From: Naumannella halotolerans
Lineage (GTDB): Bacteria; Actinomycetota; Actinomycetes; Propionibacteriales; Propionibacteriaceae
DNA: 64,000 nucleotides
Reading direction: 5' to 3'
Assembly: GCF_004364645.1 (NCBI RefSeq)
Contig: NZ_SOAW01000002.1
Coordinates: 496,001 to 560,000, forward strand
In this document: positions 17,310 to 25,232 of the stretch, piece after piece
Numbering within the stretch: the stretch's first letter is position 1
How the letters are laid out: the number at the start of each line of letters is the position of its first letter
Position numbers and translations under genes: made by a program
Notes under the pieces: model-generated
What the model saw: only the letters and a program-made list of their open reading frames with translations
Databases searched by the model: none
What the model was told of the DNA's origin: nothing

Positions 17310-18548
17310 GTGCACATCGAGGACAGACCGCTGCGCCTGGCGTACGTGTCGATGCACACCTCGCCCGATGATCGGCCCGGGTCCGGTGATGCCGGCGGGA
17401 TGAACGTGGTCGAGCTGCATCAGGCCTATGCCTTGGCCGAGCTGGGCCACAACGTCGAGCTGATCACCCGCCGCAGCGGGGCCGACCAGCGGGAGCTGTT
17501 GGAGCTGCGACCCGGGGTGACCCTGCGTCGGGTGACGGCCGGGCCGGCCGAACCGGTGGCGAAGTCCCGGCAGAACGAGTTGATCGGGGTGTTCTCCGAG
17601 CAGCTGGACGCGATCGCCGACACCGGATGGGACCTGATCCATTCCCAGCACTGGATGTCCGGGGTGGCCGCGCTCCCGGTGGCGCGCCGGCTCGGGATCC
17701 CGCATGTGCAGAGTTTCCATTCGGTGGCGGCACTGCCCGGTGCGTCGTTGGCTGCCGGCGAACCCCCCGAATCACCGGACCGGATCGCCGGGGAGTCGAA
17801 GATCGCCCGCGAATCGGATCTGGTGATCGCGGTCAGCGGGAACGAGGCGAACACGATCATCAGTCGCTGTGGTGCTGCCCCGGCTCGGACGGTGATCGTC
17901 CGGCCCGGTGTGGACACGGAGATGTTCGGTCCCGATGGTGAGCTTTTCGACTGGGCGACGATCGGGGTGAGGGAGGTCCCGTCGACCGGGGTGGCGGTCT
18001 TCGCCGCCCGGTTGCAACCGCTGAAGGGCGCAGATCTCGCCATCCGTGCCATCGCCCGGATGCCGTCGCAGCTGCGGCCGCGGTTGGTGCTGGCCGGGGA
18101 CACCTCGGCCGATCATCAGGGTTATGCCGATGACCTGGTCTCGTTGATCGCGGAGGAACGGCTGGCCGGGCAGGTGGTGTTCACCGGTCCGCAGGAGCGG
18201 GTCGATCTGGCCCGGATGCTCCGGTCGGCGACGGTGACCATGGTGCCGTCGTATTCGGAGACTTTCGGGCTGATCGCCTTGGAGTCCTTGGCCAGTGGCA
18301 CCCCGGTCGCCATCTGGGCCGGTGCGGGTGGACTGAACGAGGTCGTCGACGACGACTCCGGACTGGTCTTCGGTGACCGTGATCCGGAGCACTGGGCGCG
18401 CGGCCTGGCGGCGTTGTTGGCCGACAGTGACCGCTATCGGGCGATGGTGGCCAGCGGGTTGCATCGGGCCGGTCGATTCACCTGGCCCGGGGCGGCACAA
18501 CGGTTGACCGCGGCCTATCGACATCTTCTGGGATGGGGACATACATGA
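17310..18548 (+). CDS. mshA: D-inositol-3-phosphate glycosyltransferase (mycothiol step 1)
   Basis: A GT4-family glycosyltransferase (412 residues) that joins UDP-GlcNAc to inositol-3-phosphate, the first step of mycothiol synthesis. MHTSPDDRPGSGDAGGMNV is the MshA N-terminal signature. Further family blocks are SQHWMSGVAALPVARRLGIPHV and the nucleotide-binding EX7E motif (ETFGLIALE). Immediate overlap with mshB makes the assignment strong. TAGGGT at 17298-17303 sits 6 nt before the GTG start. The stop overlaps the mshB ATG (ATGA), implying translational coupling. Confidence 0.9.
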   Translation: MHIEDRPLRLAYVSMHTSPDDRPGSGDAGGMNVVELHQAYALAELGHNVELITRRSGADQRELLELRPGVTLRRVTAGPAEPVAKSRQNELIGVFSEQLDAIADTGWDLIHSQHWMSGVAALPVARRLGIPHVQSFHSVAALPGASLAAGEPPESPDRIAGESKIARESDLVIAVSGNEANTIISRCGAAPARTVIVRPGVDTEMFGPDGELFDWATIGVREVPSTGVAVFAARLQPLKGADLAIRAIARMPSQLRPRLVLAGDTSADHQGYADDLVSLIAEERLAGQVVFTGPQERVDLARMLRSATVTMVPSYSETFGLIALESLASGTPVAIWAGAGGLNEVVDDDSGLVFGDRDPEHWARGLAALLADSDRYRAMVASGLHRAGRFTWPGAAQRLTAAYRHLLGWGHT

Positions 18549-19327
18549 GTCAGCAGCCATCGGCGGGTGCGTCGATGATCAACCGGGCCGAGCCGTTCGT
18601 CGGTGTGCAGCGGGTGCTCTTCCTGCATGCGCATCCCGATGACGAGACGATCGCCACCGGAGCCTTGATCGCCGCCCTGAACGATGCCGGGGTCGAGGTC
18701 TTCCTGCTCACCGCTACCCGGGGTGAACAGGGTGAGATCGTCGCCGGGTCATTGCCGCCGGAGCTGACCGGTGCGGAGTTGAGTGCGGCCCGCGGCGCCG
18801 AACTGGCAGCCGCACTGGATGCGCTCGGCGGAGTGCAACACGCCTATCTCGGCGAACCGCCCGCCCGCGCCGAATCGGCGCCACCACGGCAGTACGCCGA
18901 TTCGGGTATGGAATGGATGCCGAACGGCCTGGCCGGCCCGGGACCGGACAGCGGACCGGATGCCTTGACCAGTGCCGCCGAGGAGGAGGTGCTGGCCGAT
19001 CTGCGGGCCATGATCGACTTCGCCCAGCCGGATCTGATCATCACCTACGACGAGATCGGCGGGTACGGACATCCTGATCATGTCCGGTTGCACACCGCCG
19101 GGCTACGGGCCGGCCGTGAGGCCGGGGTGCCGGTGGCCGAGATCCTGGATTCGAGCCAGGTGGGGGAGGGGACTCACTGGTTCGAGTTGGACGGGTATCG
19201 CGATGTGCTGGTTGAGGCCTTGCGGTGTCACCGGAGCCAGCTCAGTGTCGTCGGTGATCACATCGTGCATGTGGGCGGGCAACCCGACGAGATCCGTACC
19301 CGGATCGGGTTGCGTCGGATCGACTGA
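18545..19327 (+). CDS. mshB: GlcNAc-inositol deacetylase (mycothiol step 2)
   Basis: A zinc-dependent deacetylase (260 residues) that makes GlcN-inositol, the second dedicated mycothiol precursor. Zinc site: HAHPDDET (residues ~28-35) and the distal GHPDHVRLH (~175). I chose the ATG at 18545, which overlaps the mshA stop as ATGA and has GGGGA upstream; an ATG at 18533 would add four residues. The following gene begins at its stop codon (TGATG), so three genes form one tightly coupled operon. Confidence 0.9.
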   Translation: MSQQPSAGASMINRAEPFVGVQRVLFLHAHPDDETIATGALIAALNDAGVEVFLLTATRGEQGEIVAGSLPPELTGAELSAARGAELAAALDALGGVQHAYLGEPPARAESAPPRQYADSGMEWMPNGLAGPGPDSGPDALTSAAEEEVLADLRAMIDFAQPDLIITYDEIGGYGHPDHVRLHTAGLRAGREAGVPVAEILDSSQVGEGTHWFELDGYRDVLVEALRCHRSQLSVVGDHIVHVGGQPDEIRTRIGLRRID

Positions 19328-20283
19328 TGGCCGGGCGGCGCCAGCAGGTCGACGATGTCCGCGACGGGGTCGAACTGACCAGTCTGGACAGTGAGCTGTA
19401 CGACGGCGCCGGAGCGACCAAGCGGGAACTGGTCGACTATCTCGATGCCATCGCCGACCTCTTGGTGCCGCAACTGGCCGGGCGGCCCCTGACGGTGATG
19501 CGTGCTCGTGGTGGGCAGCAGCCGTTCATGCAGAAGAACCTGCCGAAGCACGCCCCGCAGTGGATTCCGACCGTCGAGATCTGGTCGAACGCCTCCCAGC
19601 GGATGGTGCGCTACCCGTTCTGTGCCGACCGGCGGACTTTGTTGTGGTTCGCCAACCAGTGGGCGGTGGAGTTCCATCCGACGCTGCTGATCTGGCCCGA
19701 TCGGGTCGACTGCCTGCTGATCGATCTCGATCCGCCCGAGCAACTCGGCTTCGATGCGGTGATCACTGCGGCGATGGTGGTACGTCAGGTACTGGATCGC
19801 TGGCAGTTGCCGTCGGTGATCAAGACCAGCGGCTCGAAGGGAGTGCACATCGCCGTGCCGGTGACCGGGGTGGACATCGACGATGCGGCGGCTGCCACCC
19901 GGGCCCTGGCCGAACAGGTGGCCCAGGCCGATCCGTCGGTGGCGACGACACAGTTCCTGCGGTCGGAGCGTGGTGAGCGGGTGTTCGTCGACAGCAGCCG
20001 GGCGGGCGGCGCCAGTGTCGCGTCGGTCTGGAGCCCACGTGTGCGGCCCGGCCTGCCGGTCTCGTTCCCGGTCGCCTGGGAGCGGTTGTCCTCGATCGCA
20101 CCGGGACAGTTCACCCTGCGTACCGCGCTGAACCTGTTGCCGCAGGCCGGGCCCTTGGCGGAGGCCTTCTCCGCACCGGTGGCCGTACCGGAGGAATTGA
20201 TCGCTCGCGGCCGGGAGATCCCGCCAGGTCGGGTCCAGGCGATGAATACCGGGAAACGGCGCAACCGGGGATCCGGTAGCTGA
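19327..20283 (+). CDS. LigD polymerase/primase-domain protein (standalone)
   Basis: 318 residues of the LigD polymerase domain (archaeo-eukaryotic primase fold), without ligase or phosphoesterase domains. Visible marks: LTVMRARGGQQPFMQKNLPK, the catalytic metal motif DLDP (within LLIDLDPPEQLG), and SGSKGVHIAVPV. Such proteins fill gaps or add ribonucleotides during non-homologous end joining. No ku gene lies nearby. Its coupling to mshA-mshB is notable: a DNA-repair enzyme translated with thiol-synthesis genes. Start ATG at 19327 overlaps the mshB stop by 1 nt. After it the GC content falls and the mobile region begins. Confidence 0.85.
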   Translation: MAGRRQQVDDVRDGVELTSLDSELYDGAGATKRELVDYLDAIADLLVPQLAGRPLTVMRARGGQQPFMQKNLPKHAPQWIPTVEIWSNASQRMVRYPFCADRRTLLWFANQWAVEFHPTLLIWPDRVDCLLIDLDPPEQLGFDAVITAAMVVRQVLDRWQLPSVIKTSGSKGVHIAVPVTGVDIDDAAAATRALAEQVAQADPSVATTQFLRSERGERVFVDSSRAGGASVASVWSPRVRPGLPVSFPVAWERLSSIAPGQFTLRTALNLLPQAGPLAEAFSAPVAVPEELIARGREIPPGRVQAMNTGKRRNRGSGS

Positions 20284-20480
20284 TCAAGTAGTTCGCCGTG
20301 GGTACTCGGCGGTCGACCGGCAACTTTGAGATTCGCTGTTGATACCCTTTTATGTGTTGCTAAGTCTTTGCTTAGACGGCTGGCCCCCCGAGCGAGCCCC
20401 CAAATCTAGGACTCGCGATGGGGACTGCTGCATGAGTAGGTGACATCTGATCGGTGGTGTCGTGAGGTGCTGCTGGAAGG
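20284..20480. other. Intergenic edge of accessory region
   Basis: About 200 bp with lower GC. It contains a short imperfect palindrome CTAAG-TCTTTG-CTTAG near 20360, possibly a weak terminator for the mshA operon or the edge of the IS element. No terminal inverted repeat of the IS could be confirmed. Confidence 0.3.
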
Positions 20481-20777
20481 ATGTGTATCGTGCCGAAGCC
20501 ATATCCCAAGGAGTTCCGTGAGGACGTCGTCCGGGTTGCTCGTGGCCGTGAGCCGGGGACCCGTCTGGTCGACGTCGCGTCCGATTTCGGGATCAGTGAG
20601 ACGTGTCTGGCGAACTGGTTGAAGGCCGCTGATGTCGAGGACGGGCTCAAGCCCGAGACGACCTCTGCGGAGAACGCCGAGCTGCGTGAGGCGAGGAGGC
20701 GGATCCGGTTGTTTGAGCAGGAGAACGAGGTCCTGCGCCGTGCTGCGGCGTATCTGTCGCAGGCGAATCTTCCGGGA
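20481..20777 (+). pseudogene. IS3-family transposase OrfA (fragment fused to decayed OrfB)
   Basis: About 99 residues are recognisable: PKPYPKEFREDVVRVA, a helix-turn-helix (VDVASDFGISETCLANWLK), then a leucine-zipper-like helix RRIRLFEQENEVLRRAAAYL. Normal OrfA ends just after ANLPGK; here the frame runs on into unrelated sequence because of the downstream deletion. The protein binds IS ends and acts with OrfB, so it cannot transpose alone. Confidence 0.8.
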
Positions 20778-20778
20778 A

Positions 20779-20994
20779 ATGATCTACCCGCTCGTCCGTG
20801 GGCTGGGTCGAAACCCATCGCGCGAACGCCCTGTTCGACGCCCACCGCGACGACCCCGAGTTCGGTTACCGGTTCCTCACCGGCGAGGGGAAGCTCTACC
20901 TTTGCGCGGTCAAGGACGCGTTCTCGAACCGCATCGCTGGCTACTCGACCGACTCGCGAATGAAGCCTGACGGTTCCTTCAATCTTCCAGCAGG
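20779..20994 (+). pseudogene. IS3-family transposase OrfB, multiply deleted
   Basis: Three short matches to OrfB survive: IYPLVR (start of OrfB), then in another frame ANALFDAHRDDPEFGYRFL, then GKLYLCAVKDAFSNRIAGYS joined directly to it. The DDE catalytic core is mostly missing. This is clear decay, not a functional transposase. Confidence 0.8.
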
Positions 20995-21375
20995 ATGGTG
21001 ACTATGATCGACCTCGGAATATCCGGACTGGTGGCCTCTTTTACTGCCGAATATTCCCTGGCTTTCGAACTAATTGGGGGGGTGGCGATAAGGATAGAAA
21101 CCGAATGTGTCGTAGCGGGAACTGGTGTTCAAGCAGCAACGCTGGATGTGGGTAGTGGTGGGCTTGAGGAGAAGTGGAGAGTTTTCTTCAGTCGCAGGGA
21201 GGTTGAACGGGTTTGTGTCGATCGTGATTTCGGGTCCTTGATGATGGAGTTCGATTCAGGCTGGATCCTGAAGGTATTGCCAAGCGGGGACTTTGAGGCT
21301 TGGATGGTGGCTTGGCCTGACAGTGCAGTCTTAGTCGCGCTACCGGGCGGAGGTACGTCCTACTGGAGCGCTTGA
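20995..21375 (+). CDS. DUF6188-like protein, probable immunity gene
   Basis: 126 residues, acidic and soluble. The C-terminal half (LMMEFDSGWILKVLPSGDFEAW and LVALPGGGTSYW) follows the pattern I associate with DUF6188, small actinobacterial proteins often found beside RHS or type VII toxins. The match is from memory and only moderate. It lies between the IS3 remnant and RHS fragments, so an orphan immunity protein is the best reading. A second ATG at 21004 is possible. Codon use is less GC-biased than that of the flanking core genes. Confidence 0.5.
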   Translation: MVTMIDLGISGLVASFTAEYSLAFELIGGVAIRIETECVVAGTGVQAATLDVGSGGLEEKWRVFFSRREVERVCVDRDFGSLMMEFDSGWILKVLPSGDFEAWMVAWPDSAVLVALPGGGTSYWSA

Positions 21376-21423
21376 TGGCCCGGTCGGACAGGGTGAACAT
21401 CCGCGACCGAAGACCTGTCAGCG

Positions 21424-21583
21424 CGTCGGTCGTATCCTTACGGTGAGGTCCGCGGTCCGCAAACCGGGTCGGTATCGAACAAGGGCCCTGGCCAACGGCC
21501 GCAACGATCCGGCTGTCGGAATCACCCGGATCGGCACCCGTGACTAGACCCCGCCACGGGCCGCTGCTTGACCCCCGGATCCG
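21424..21583 (+). pseudogene. Remnant of RHS repeat-associated core
   Basis: Pieces of the RHS core can be read across frames: RRSYPYGEVRGPQTGSVSNK, then LANGRNDPAVGITRIGTRD, then DPATGR and LDPSSPNQW. A missing base after GAC-TA and an extra C near 21576 break the frame, with in-frame stops between. The upstream RHS gene body is absent. This is the conserved junction before a variable toxin tip. Confidence 0.7.
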
Positions 21584-22177
21584 TTGCTCGATCCGTCGAG
21601 TCCCAACCAGTGGAATGCCTACTCCTACGGCAACGCTAACCCCGTCTCCAAGCCGCCGGATTCGACCGGACTCCGACCCGACGACGGCAACATGGGTACG
21701 CCCAAGGCTTATCGGAGGAGCGTCGCAAGCACCGTCAGACGCAACTACACCAGATACAACTACCAACGCAGTCGTGGCCGCAACGAACACCACGCATATC
21801 AGAATTCTTGGTCCAAGCAGAGCAGTCGCTCTTACTGGAGGCAACGAGAATCAGCCTGGACAAAGCGTGGACCGGTAAAACTTTCCCGTCCTTACGCGTA
21901 TGGGGAACCGCGCCGGGTTACGCTCAAGCAGGGAAAGTTGTCGGTAGCGCAAGGACAATTTGGGACCAAGTTGGGGCTTCCTGTTAGGGCAAGTGGGGGG
22001 ACGCCGCAATGGTATAGAGGCTTCAGTGAGTCCGTCGACAACTTCCGTAAAGCGAGTATTGAGAATGGTCAGACGAACTGTGCACACTGTAATGCATCGA
22101 AAGGTAATCGTGATGTTCCTAAAACTCCCCCTGAGGGACTTAAGGGTCTATGGCCTGCGGGGTGGTGGCCAAATTGA
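21584..22177 (+). CDS. RHS toxin C-terminal tip, HNH/treble-clef nuclease-like
   Basis: 197 residues in the frame that starts in RHS core (PNQWNAYSYGNANPVSKPPD) and continues into a variable tip. The tip ends NCAHCNASKGNRDVPKTPP followed by GLWPAGWW: a CxxC knuckle with Asn and Lys spaced as in HNH/treble-clef nucleases of polymorphic toxins. The first position is the nominal frame start rather than a proven start codon. Without an intact RHS carrier it cannot be delivered normally. It overlaps the next gene by TTGA, typical of a toxin with its immunity partner. Confidence 0.6.
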   Translation: MLDPSSPNQWNAYSYGNANPVSKPPDSTGLRPDDGNMGTPKAYRRSVASTVRRNYTRYNYQRSRGRNEHHAYQNSWSKQSSRSYWRQRESAWTKRGPVKLSRPYAYGEPRRVTLKQGKLSVAQGQFGTKLGLPVRASGGTPQWYRGFSESVDNFRKASIENGQTNCAHCNASKGNRDVPKTPPEGLKGLWPAGWWPN

Positions 22178-22635
22178 GTAACAAGGAAGCTACGCACTCG
22201 AGTCCAATATGGCGAGATCGATCCAATTTCATAATAGCGGCAAAGTTTCAGATTGATGACGAGACGTTTACCGAACAGTTGTGGGCGAGACAGATCGATG
22301 AATATACGTTTGAGGTTTGCTGTATCCCGTTTCTTGTGTACGATCTGGCACTCGGTGACGTCGTGGAGACCAATCATGAATACGTCGTCAAGCGAGTGCT
22401 ATCCCGTTCTGGTCGATACGTATTTAGGGTCATATTTGCAGGAACAAACGCCTTCAATAGCGATAGGGTAGTGTTCGCCCTTCTAGAGTTGGGTGCGCTG
22501 ATTGAGTATTCGTCAAGCAACGTTATATCGGTTGACTGCGTGCCTTCGCGTGCACAGGATGTTGCCAAGATCCTGTCTGCAGAGGAGCAGGCAGAGCGAC
22601 TGATCTACGAGACCGGTAAGAAAGTGCAGGACTGA
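22174..22635 (+). CDS. DUF4265-like immunity protein candidate
   Basis: 153 residues. The central block FEVCCIPFLVYDLALGDVVE and the following RSGRYVFRVIF resemble DUF4265, a family recurrent as immunity proteins in polymorphic toxin loci. The TTG start overlaps the toxin stop (TTGA); an upstream ATG at 22150 would give 8 more residues. Low GC and rare codons mark it as acquired. Its role as antidote to the HNH-like tip is inferred from position. Confidence 0.55.
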   Translation: MSNKEATHSSPIWRDRSNFIIAAKFQIDDETFTEQLWARQIDEYTFEVCCIPFLVYDLALGDVVETNHEYVVKRVLSRSGRYVFRVIFAGTNAFNSDRVVFALLELGALIEYSSSNVISVDCVPSRAQDVAKILSAEEQAERLIYETGKKVQD

Positions 22636-22654
22636 CGGTGTAGTCGGGCCAGGG

Positions 22655-22840
22655 GGGTGGGGAATCACCGGTCCGGTCGAGCTTGCCAACCAGGCATCCC
22701 CACCGGCGGGTGGGGTCGCCACCACCACGTTGGTCGACGCCCGCGGGAATGTTACTGCGTTGCGCCGCTCGCACGCGCCGACAGCGATGACGACCACCGC
22801 ACGGGCAAACCGGCCGAAACGTCGACCCTGTCCTACATGG
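22655..22840 (+). pseudogene. RHS core fragment before second toxin cassette
   Basis: Reads ITGPVELANQASPPAGGVAT then TTLVDARGNVTALRRSH, typical RHS repeat wording, with no start and a broken continuation. Its end (22771-22835) is repeated at 23930-23995. Confidence 0.55.
22771..22835 (+). repeat. 66-bp direct repeat, copy 1
   Basis: Starts GCACGCGCCGACAGCGATGA. It matches 23930-23995 with one 1-bp indel and about five mismatches. Both copies sit just upstream of a different cassette (Ntox44-like and KptA). Confidence 0.8.
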
Positions 22841-22868
22841 GCAGGGGCAGCGGAAGATCATCTTCGGG

Positions 22869-23291
22869 TTGCAGGTGTTCGGCAGTCCTTGCGTGCCACG
22901 GGTGAATTGGTGCGCCCCGGTTAGTGGATGGGATCACAAACTAAAGCTTGAACGGATGACAGGCACCCACCGGACGGGGGTGCCGGGTGGTGGGCGGAAA
23001 GCATTGAACTATGACGTGTGGTCAAATATTCACTATGGTTACATCGGTTCAGTCGCGGGCTTTTCGGAGAAGGCGCTGTCTGAGGGCGCCGCGAGCTCCC
23101 TGGCTGGGCGTGATGATGCTGGAGACCAGCTGTCGATCCGTATCGGGGTGAGTTTGTACCGCCGCTATGGCGCGGGTGGCGTCTCTGATGCTCAGCTCGC
23201 TGCCGCGATCCGGGAGAATTTGACCCGCCCCGACTGGAACGACGTTGACCGCAATACGAGCAAAGTGAGGCCGTGGAATGACTTGGCGTAG
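22869..23291 (+). CDS. Ntox44-like toxin tip
   Basis: 140 residues in this frame. Residues ~20-140 contain WDHKLKLERMTG, NYDVWSNIHYGYIGSVAGFS and DDAGDQLSIRIGVSLYRRYG, the pattern of bacterial toxin 44 (Ntox44), a predicted RNase tip of polymorphic toxins. The RHS carrier upstream is broken, so this is an orphan C-terminal cassette. The ATG at 22869 is only the first in-frame methionine. Its last codons overlap the start of the next gene by 14 nt. Confidence 0.65.
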   Translation: MQVFGSPCVPRVNWCAPVSGWDHKLKLERMTGTHRTGVPGGGRKALNYDVWSNIHYGYIGSVAGFSEKALSEGAASSLAGRDDAGDQLSIRIGVSLYRRYGAGGVSDAQLAAAIRENLTRPDWNDVDRNTSKVRPWNDLA

Positions 23292-23817
23292 GGCAGTCGC
23301 GGCTTCGAGCGTGGCACTTCTTGTCAGTGGCGTGATACTGACGGTATTGCCGTGGGGTTCTCCACGTGGGGTTCCGACCGAGCAGGTGCTCGATCAGCTG
23401 ATCAGTCAGGACCCGGACTATGACGGTATCCGTCGCTCAGAGCCCGGGTACAGGCAGTACTCGTTACGCCAGGAGGGTGTGATGATCGTAAGTTTTCATG
23501 GGCCTTACAAAAATCCGATCCAGACCTGGAGTGCACTCCAAGGGATTGCCTTCGAGGGCCCGAACGGGCCAGAGGTGAGCGAGTTCTCTGTCGTGAATGG
23601 TGTCGCTGGGTCGGAGGTCGTCGGAGATTTTTGCAAGGACGGCCAGTGCGACACGTGGGCGATCTACAGCTCATTCGATGACGTGGTGTTGTATGCCAGC
23701 TACGTGACCTCCCCTGAACGGACATCGGCGGATGAGGCGGCGCAGCGGGTATGTTCTACGTGGCGGGCATTGGAGTTGGTGCAGGAGTGTGACGATCTGG
23801 AGTTTGTGTCGAAGTAG
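23278..23817 (+). CDS. Membrane-anchored immunity-type protein, copy 1
   Basis: 179 residues: one N-terminal signal-anchor helix (residues 7-27), no lipobox cysteine, then an extracytoplasmic domain. Four cysteines recur in the family: FCKDGQC, VCSTW and ECDDLE. The paralogue at 24693-25232 has the same length and layout with nearly identical last 20 residues. Overlap with the Ntox44-like cassette suggests immunity, but no known family is recognised. An outward-facing domain would suit neutralising an incoming toxin at the envelope. Confidence 0.6.
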   Translation: MTWRRAVAASSVALLVSGVILTVLPWGSPRGVPTEQVLDQLISQDPDYDGIRRSEPGYRQYSLRQEGVMIVSFHGPYKNPIQTWSALQGIAFEGPNGPEVSEFSVVNGVAGSEVVGDFCKDGQCDTWAIYSSFDDVVLYASYVTSPERTSADEAAQRVCSTWRALELVQECDDLEFVSK

Positions 23818-23889
23818 GCCCTCCAGGATCACCGAATCGGTCGTGGTCAGGTGAAGGACCACTTGGACCGGGAAACCGAGGCAAGCTCC
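23725..23889 (+). repeat. 165-bp direct repeat, copy 1
   Basis: Covers the 3' end of immunity copy 1, its stop and 72 bp beyond. Aligns without gaps to 25140-25304. Together the copies flank the KptA cassette. Confidence 0.85.
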
Positions 23890-23929
23890 CATTACGCGGC
23901 CTCCTCTTTGAGACGATCATCGACCGTCC

Positions 23930-23995
23930 GCACGCGCCGGCAGCGATGACGACCACCGCACCGGGCAAAGCGGCCGAAACGTCTACTCTGTCCTA
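23930..23995 (+). repeat. 66-bp direct repeat, copy 2
   Basis: Matches 22771-22835. Here it immediately precedes the KptA gene and stays open in the KptA frame. Confidence 0.8.
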
Positions 23996-24032
23996 TGGCC
24001 CATGTCGAGTGGCTTTCGGAAGAGTTCCTGTC

Positions 24033-24581
24033 GTGACCGTTGGAGATGTCGATCTGAGCCGAGCTGCTTCTCATGCGTTTCGTCACGAACCTTGGGTCTA
24101 TGAGCTCGAGCTTGACGAAGAGGGCTGGGTGCCGGTTGACCAACTGCTTGCAGCCCTGAACGAGAAGGGTGGCGCTTGGCGGTCGGTGGGCCGACCGGCG
24201 CTGCGTCAGATGCTGAGGTCTGCGACTAAGCGCCGCCACGAACTTCGTGACGACCGCATTCGGGCGCTCTATGGTCACTCGGTGCCGGGTCGGATCCAGC
24301 GCGAAGAAGCGGCTCCGCCCGGACTGCTGTTCCACGGCACTGCGCCGGAGACATGGCGGCAACTACAGATCAACGGCTTGCTCCCGATGGGGCGTCAGTT
24401 TGTGCACCTCTCAGTGGACCGGGAGACCGCTGCATCGGTCGGTGGAGAAAGAGTTCCCATCCGATCATTTTTTCCATTGGCTCCTGCAGCAGTGTTGTCC
24501 GGCGCAAAAGTCTACCAAGGAAACGAGCTTGTCTGGCTGGCTGATGCCGTCTCGGCGCAGTTTATCCTCCCAACAACGTGA
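24033..24581 (+). CDS. kptA: RNA 2'-phosphotransferase (Tpt1/KptA family)
   Basis: 182 residues, full length for the family. The enzyme uses NAD+ to remove an internal RNA 2'-phosphate, giving ADP-ribose 1'',2''-cyclic phosphate. The two-lobe pattern is complete: VDLSRAASHAFRHEPWVYEL (the RH pair), WVPVDQLLAAL, KRRHEL, DRIRALYGHSVPG, LFHGTAPETW and VHLSVDRETA. The GTG at 24033 gives the usual N-terminus; the frame stays open upstream to 23946 through an RHS-derived repeat. It is unusual among toxin tips and occupies the toxin position before an immunity paralogue. It may be a repurposed ADP-ribosyl-transfer toxin or a repair/defence enzyme. Confidence 0.85.
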   Translation: MTVGDVDLSRAASHAFRHEPWVYELELDEEGWVPVDQLLAALNEKGGAWRSVGRPALRQMLRSATKRRHELRDDRIRALYGHSVPGRIQREEAAPPGLLFHGTAPETWRQLQINGLLPMGRQFVHLSVDRETAASVGGERVPIRSFFPLAPAAVLSGAKVYQGNELVWLADAVSAQFILPTT

Positions 24582-24692
24582 TCGGGTTCGGGAAGTTGTG
24601 GCGAAACCACGCGTGGTGGGGGAAGTGACCGAGATGACTGAACGTTCGTTAGAAATGCCGGCAATTGCCGAACGTGGAAGTGAGGCCGATGC

Positions 24693-25232
24693 GTGACTAG
24701 GAAAACAGCGGTTATCTCGGCTGGGGTTGCAGCCACCTTGCTCGCCGGTGTACTTGTGGCTGCACTTCCGTGGGGTCCGCAGGGTGAAATGCCGTCAGAG
24801 CAGGAGCTTGATCGAATGGTGGCCGAGTTGCCAGGATTCCACGAGATTTCGCGTTCGGCTCCCGGAATGCGGCAGTACTCGCCGGGTCCTGACGAATATC
24901 GAAACTTCGAGTTTCTGGGGCGGTATGTGAATCCGATTCAAGCCTGGTTCATGAGTGAGTTCGCGCAATCCCCCGATGGTCCGGAGGACACGGAGTTCAA
25001 TGCTTCGAATGGTCCGCTGGGGATGACGGTTGTCGCTGATTACTGCGAAGGGGATGGGTGCGCAGCTTGGGCTACGTACGCTCCGCTGAACAACTTGGTT
25101 GTTTACGTCGACGTCGTGGCAGGGCCGAATCGGTTGGCTTCGGCGGATGAGGCTGCGCAACAGGTATGCGCTTCGTGGCGGGCGTTGGAGTTGGTGCAGG
25201 AGTGTGACGATCTGGAGTTTGTGCCGAAGTAG
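24693..25232 (+). CDS. Membrane-anchored immunity-type protein, copy 2
   Basis: 179 residues, paralogue of 23278-23817: signal anchor (residues 5-27), then YCEGDGC, VCASW and ECDDLE cysteines, with the shared C-terminus RALELVQECDDLEFVPK. The ectodomain middle (FLGRYVNPIQAWFMSEF against FHGPYKNPIQTWSALQG) is diverged, as expected if each copy is matched to a different partner. The GTG start lies 111 bp after kptA. Function unknown; immunity inferred from the locus. Confidence 0.6.
   Translation: MTRKTAVISAGVAATLLAGVLVAALPWGPQGEMPSEQELDRMVAELPGFHEISRSAPGMRQYSPGPDEYRNFEFLGRYVNPIQAWFMSEFAQSPDGPEDTEFNASNGPLGMTVVADYCEGDGCAAWATYAPLNNLVVYVDVVAGPNRLASADEAAQQVCASWRALELVQECDDLEFVPK

Larger units (their letters stand above)
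20481..20994 (+). mobile_element. Remnant of an IS3-family insertion sequence
   Basis: A nearly complete orfA is followed by scraps of orfB joined by internal deletions, with no downstream half and no recognisable right end. It marks the left border of the toxin/immunity region and may have helped to bring it in. Confidence 0.8.

Noticed and set aside
24247-24696. A second overlapping protein in the kptA region
   Set aside because: It is an alternative frame of kptA, whose own frame carries complete family motifs.
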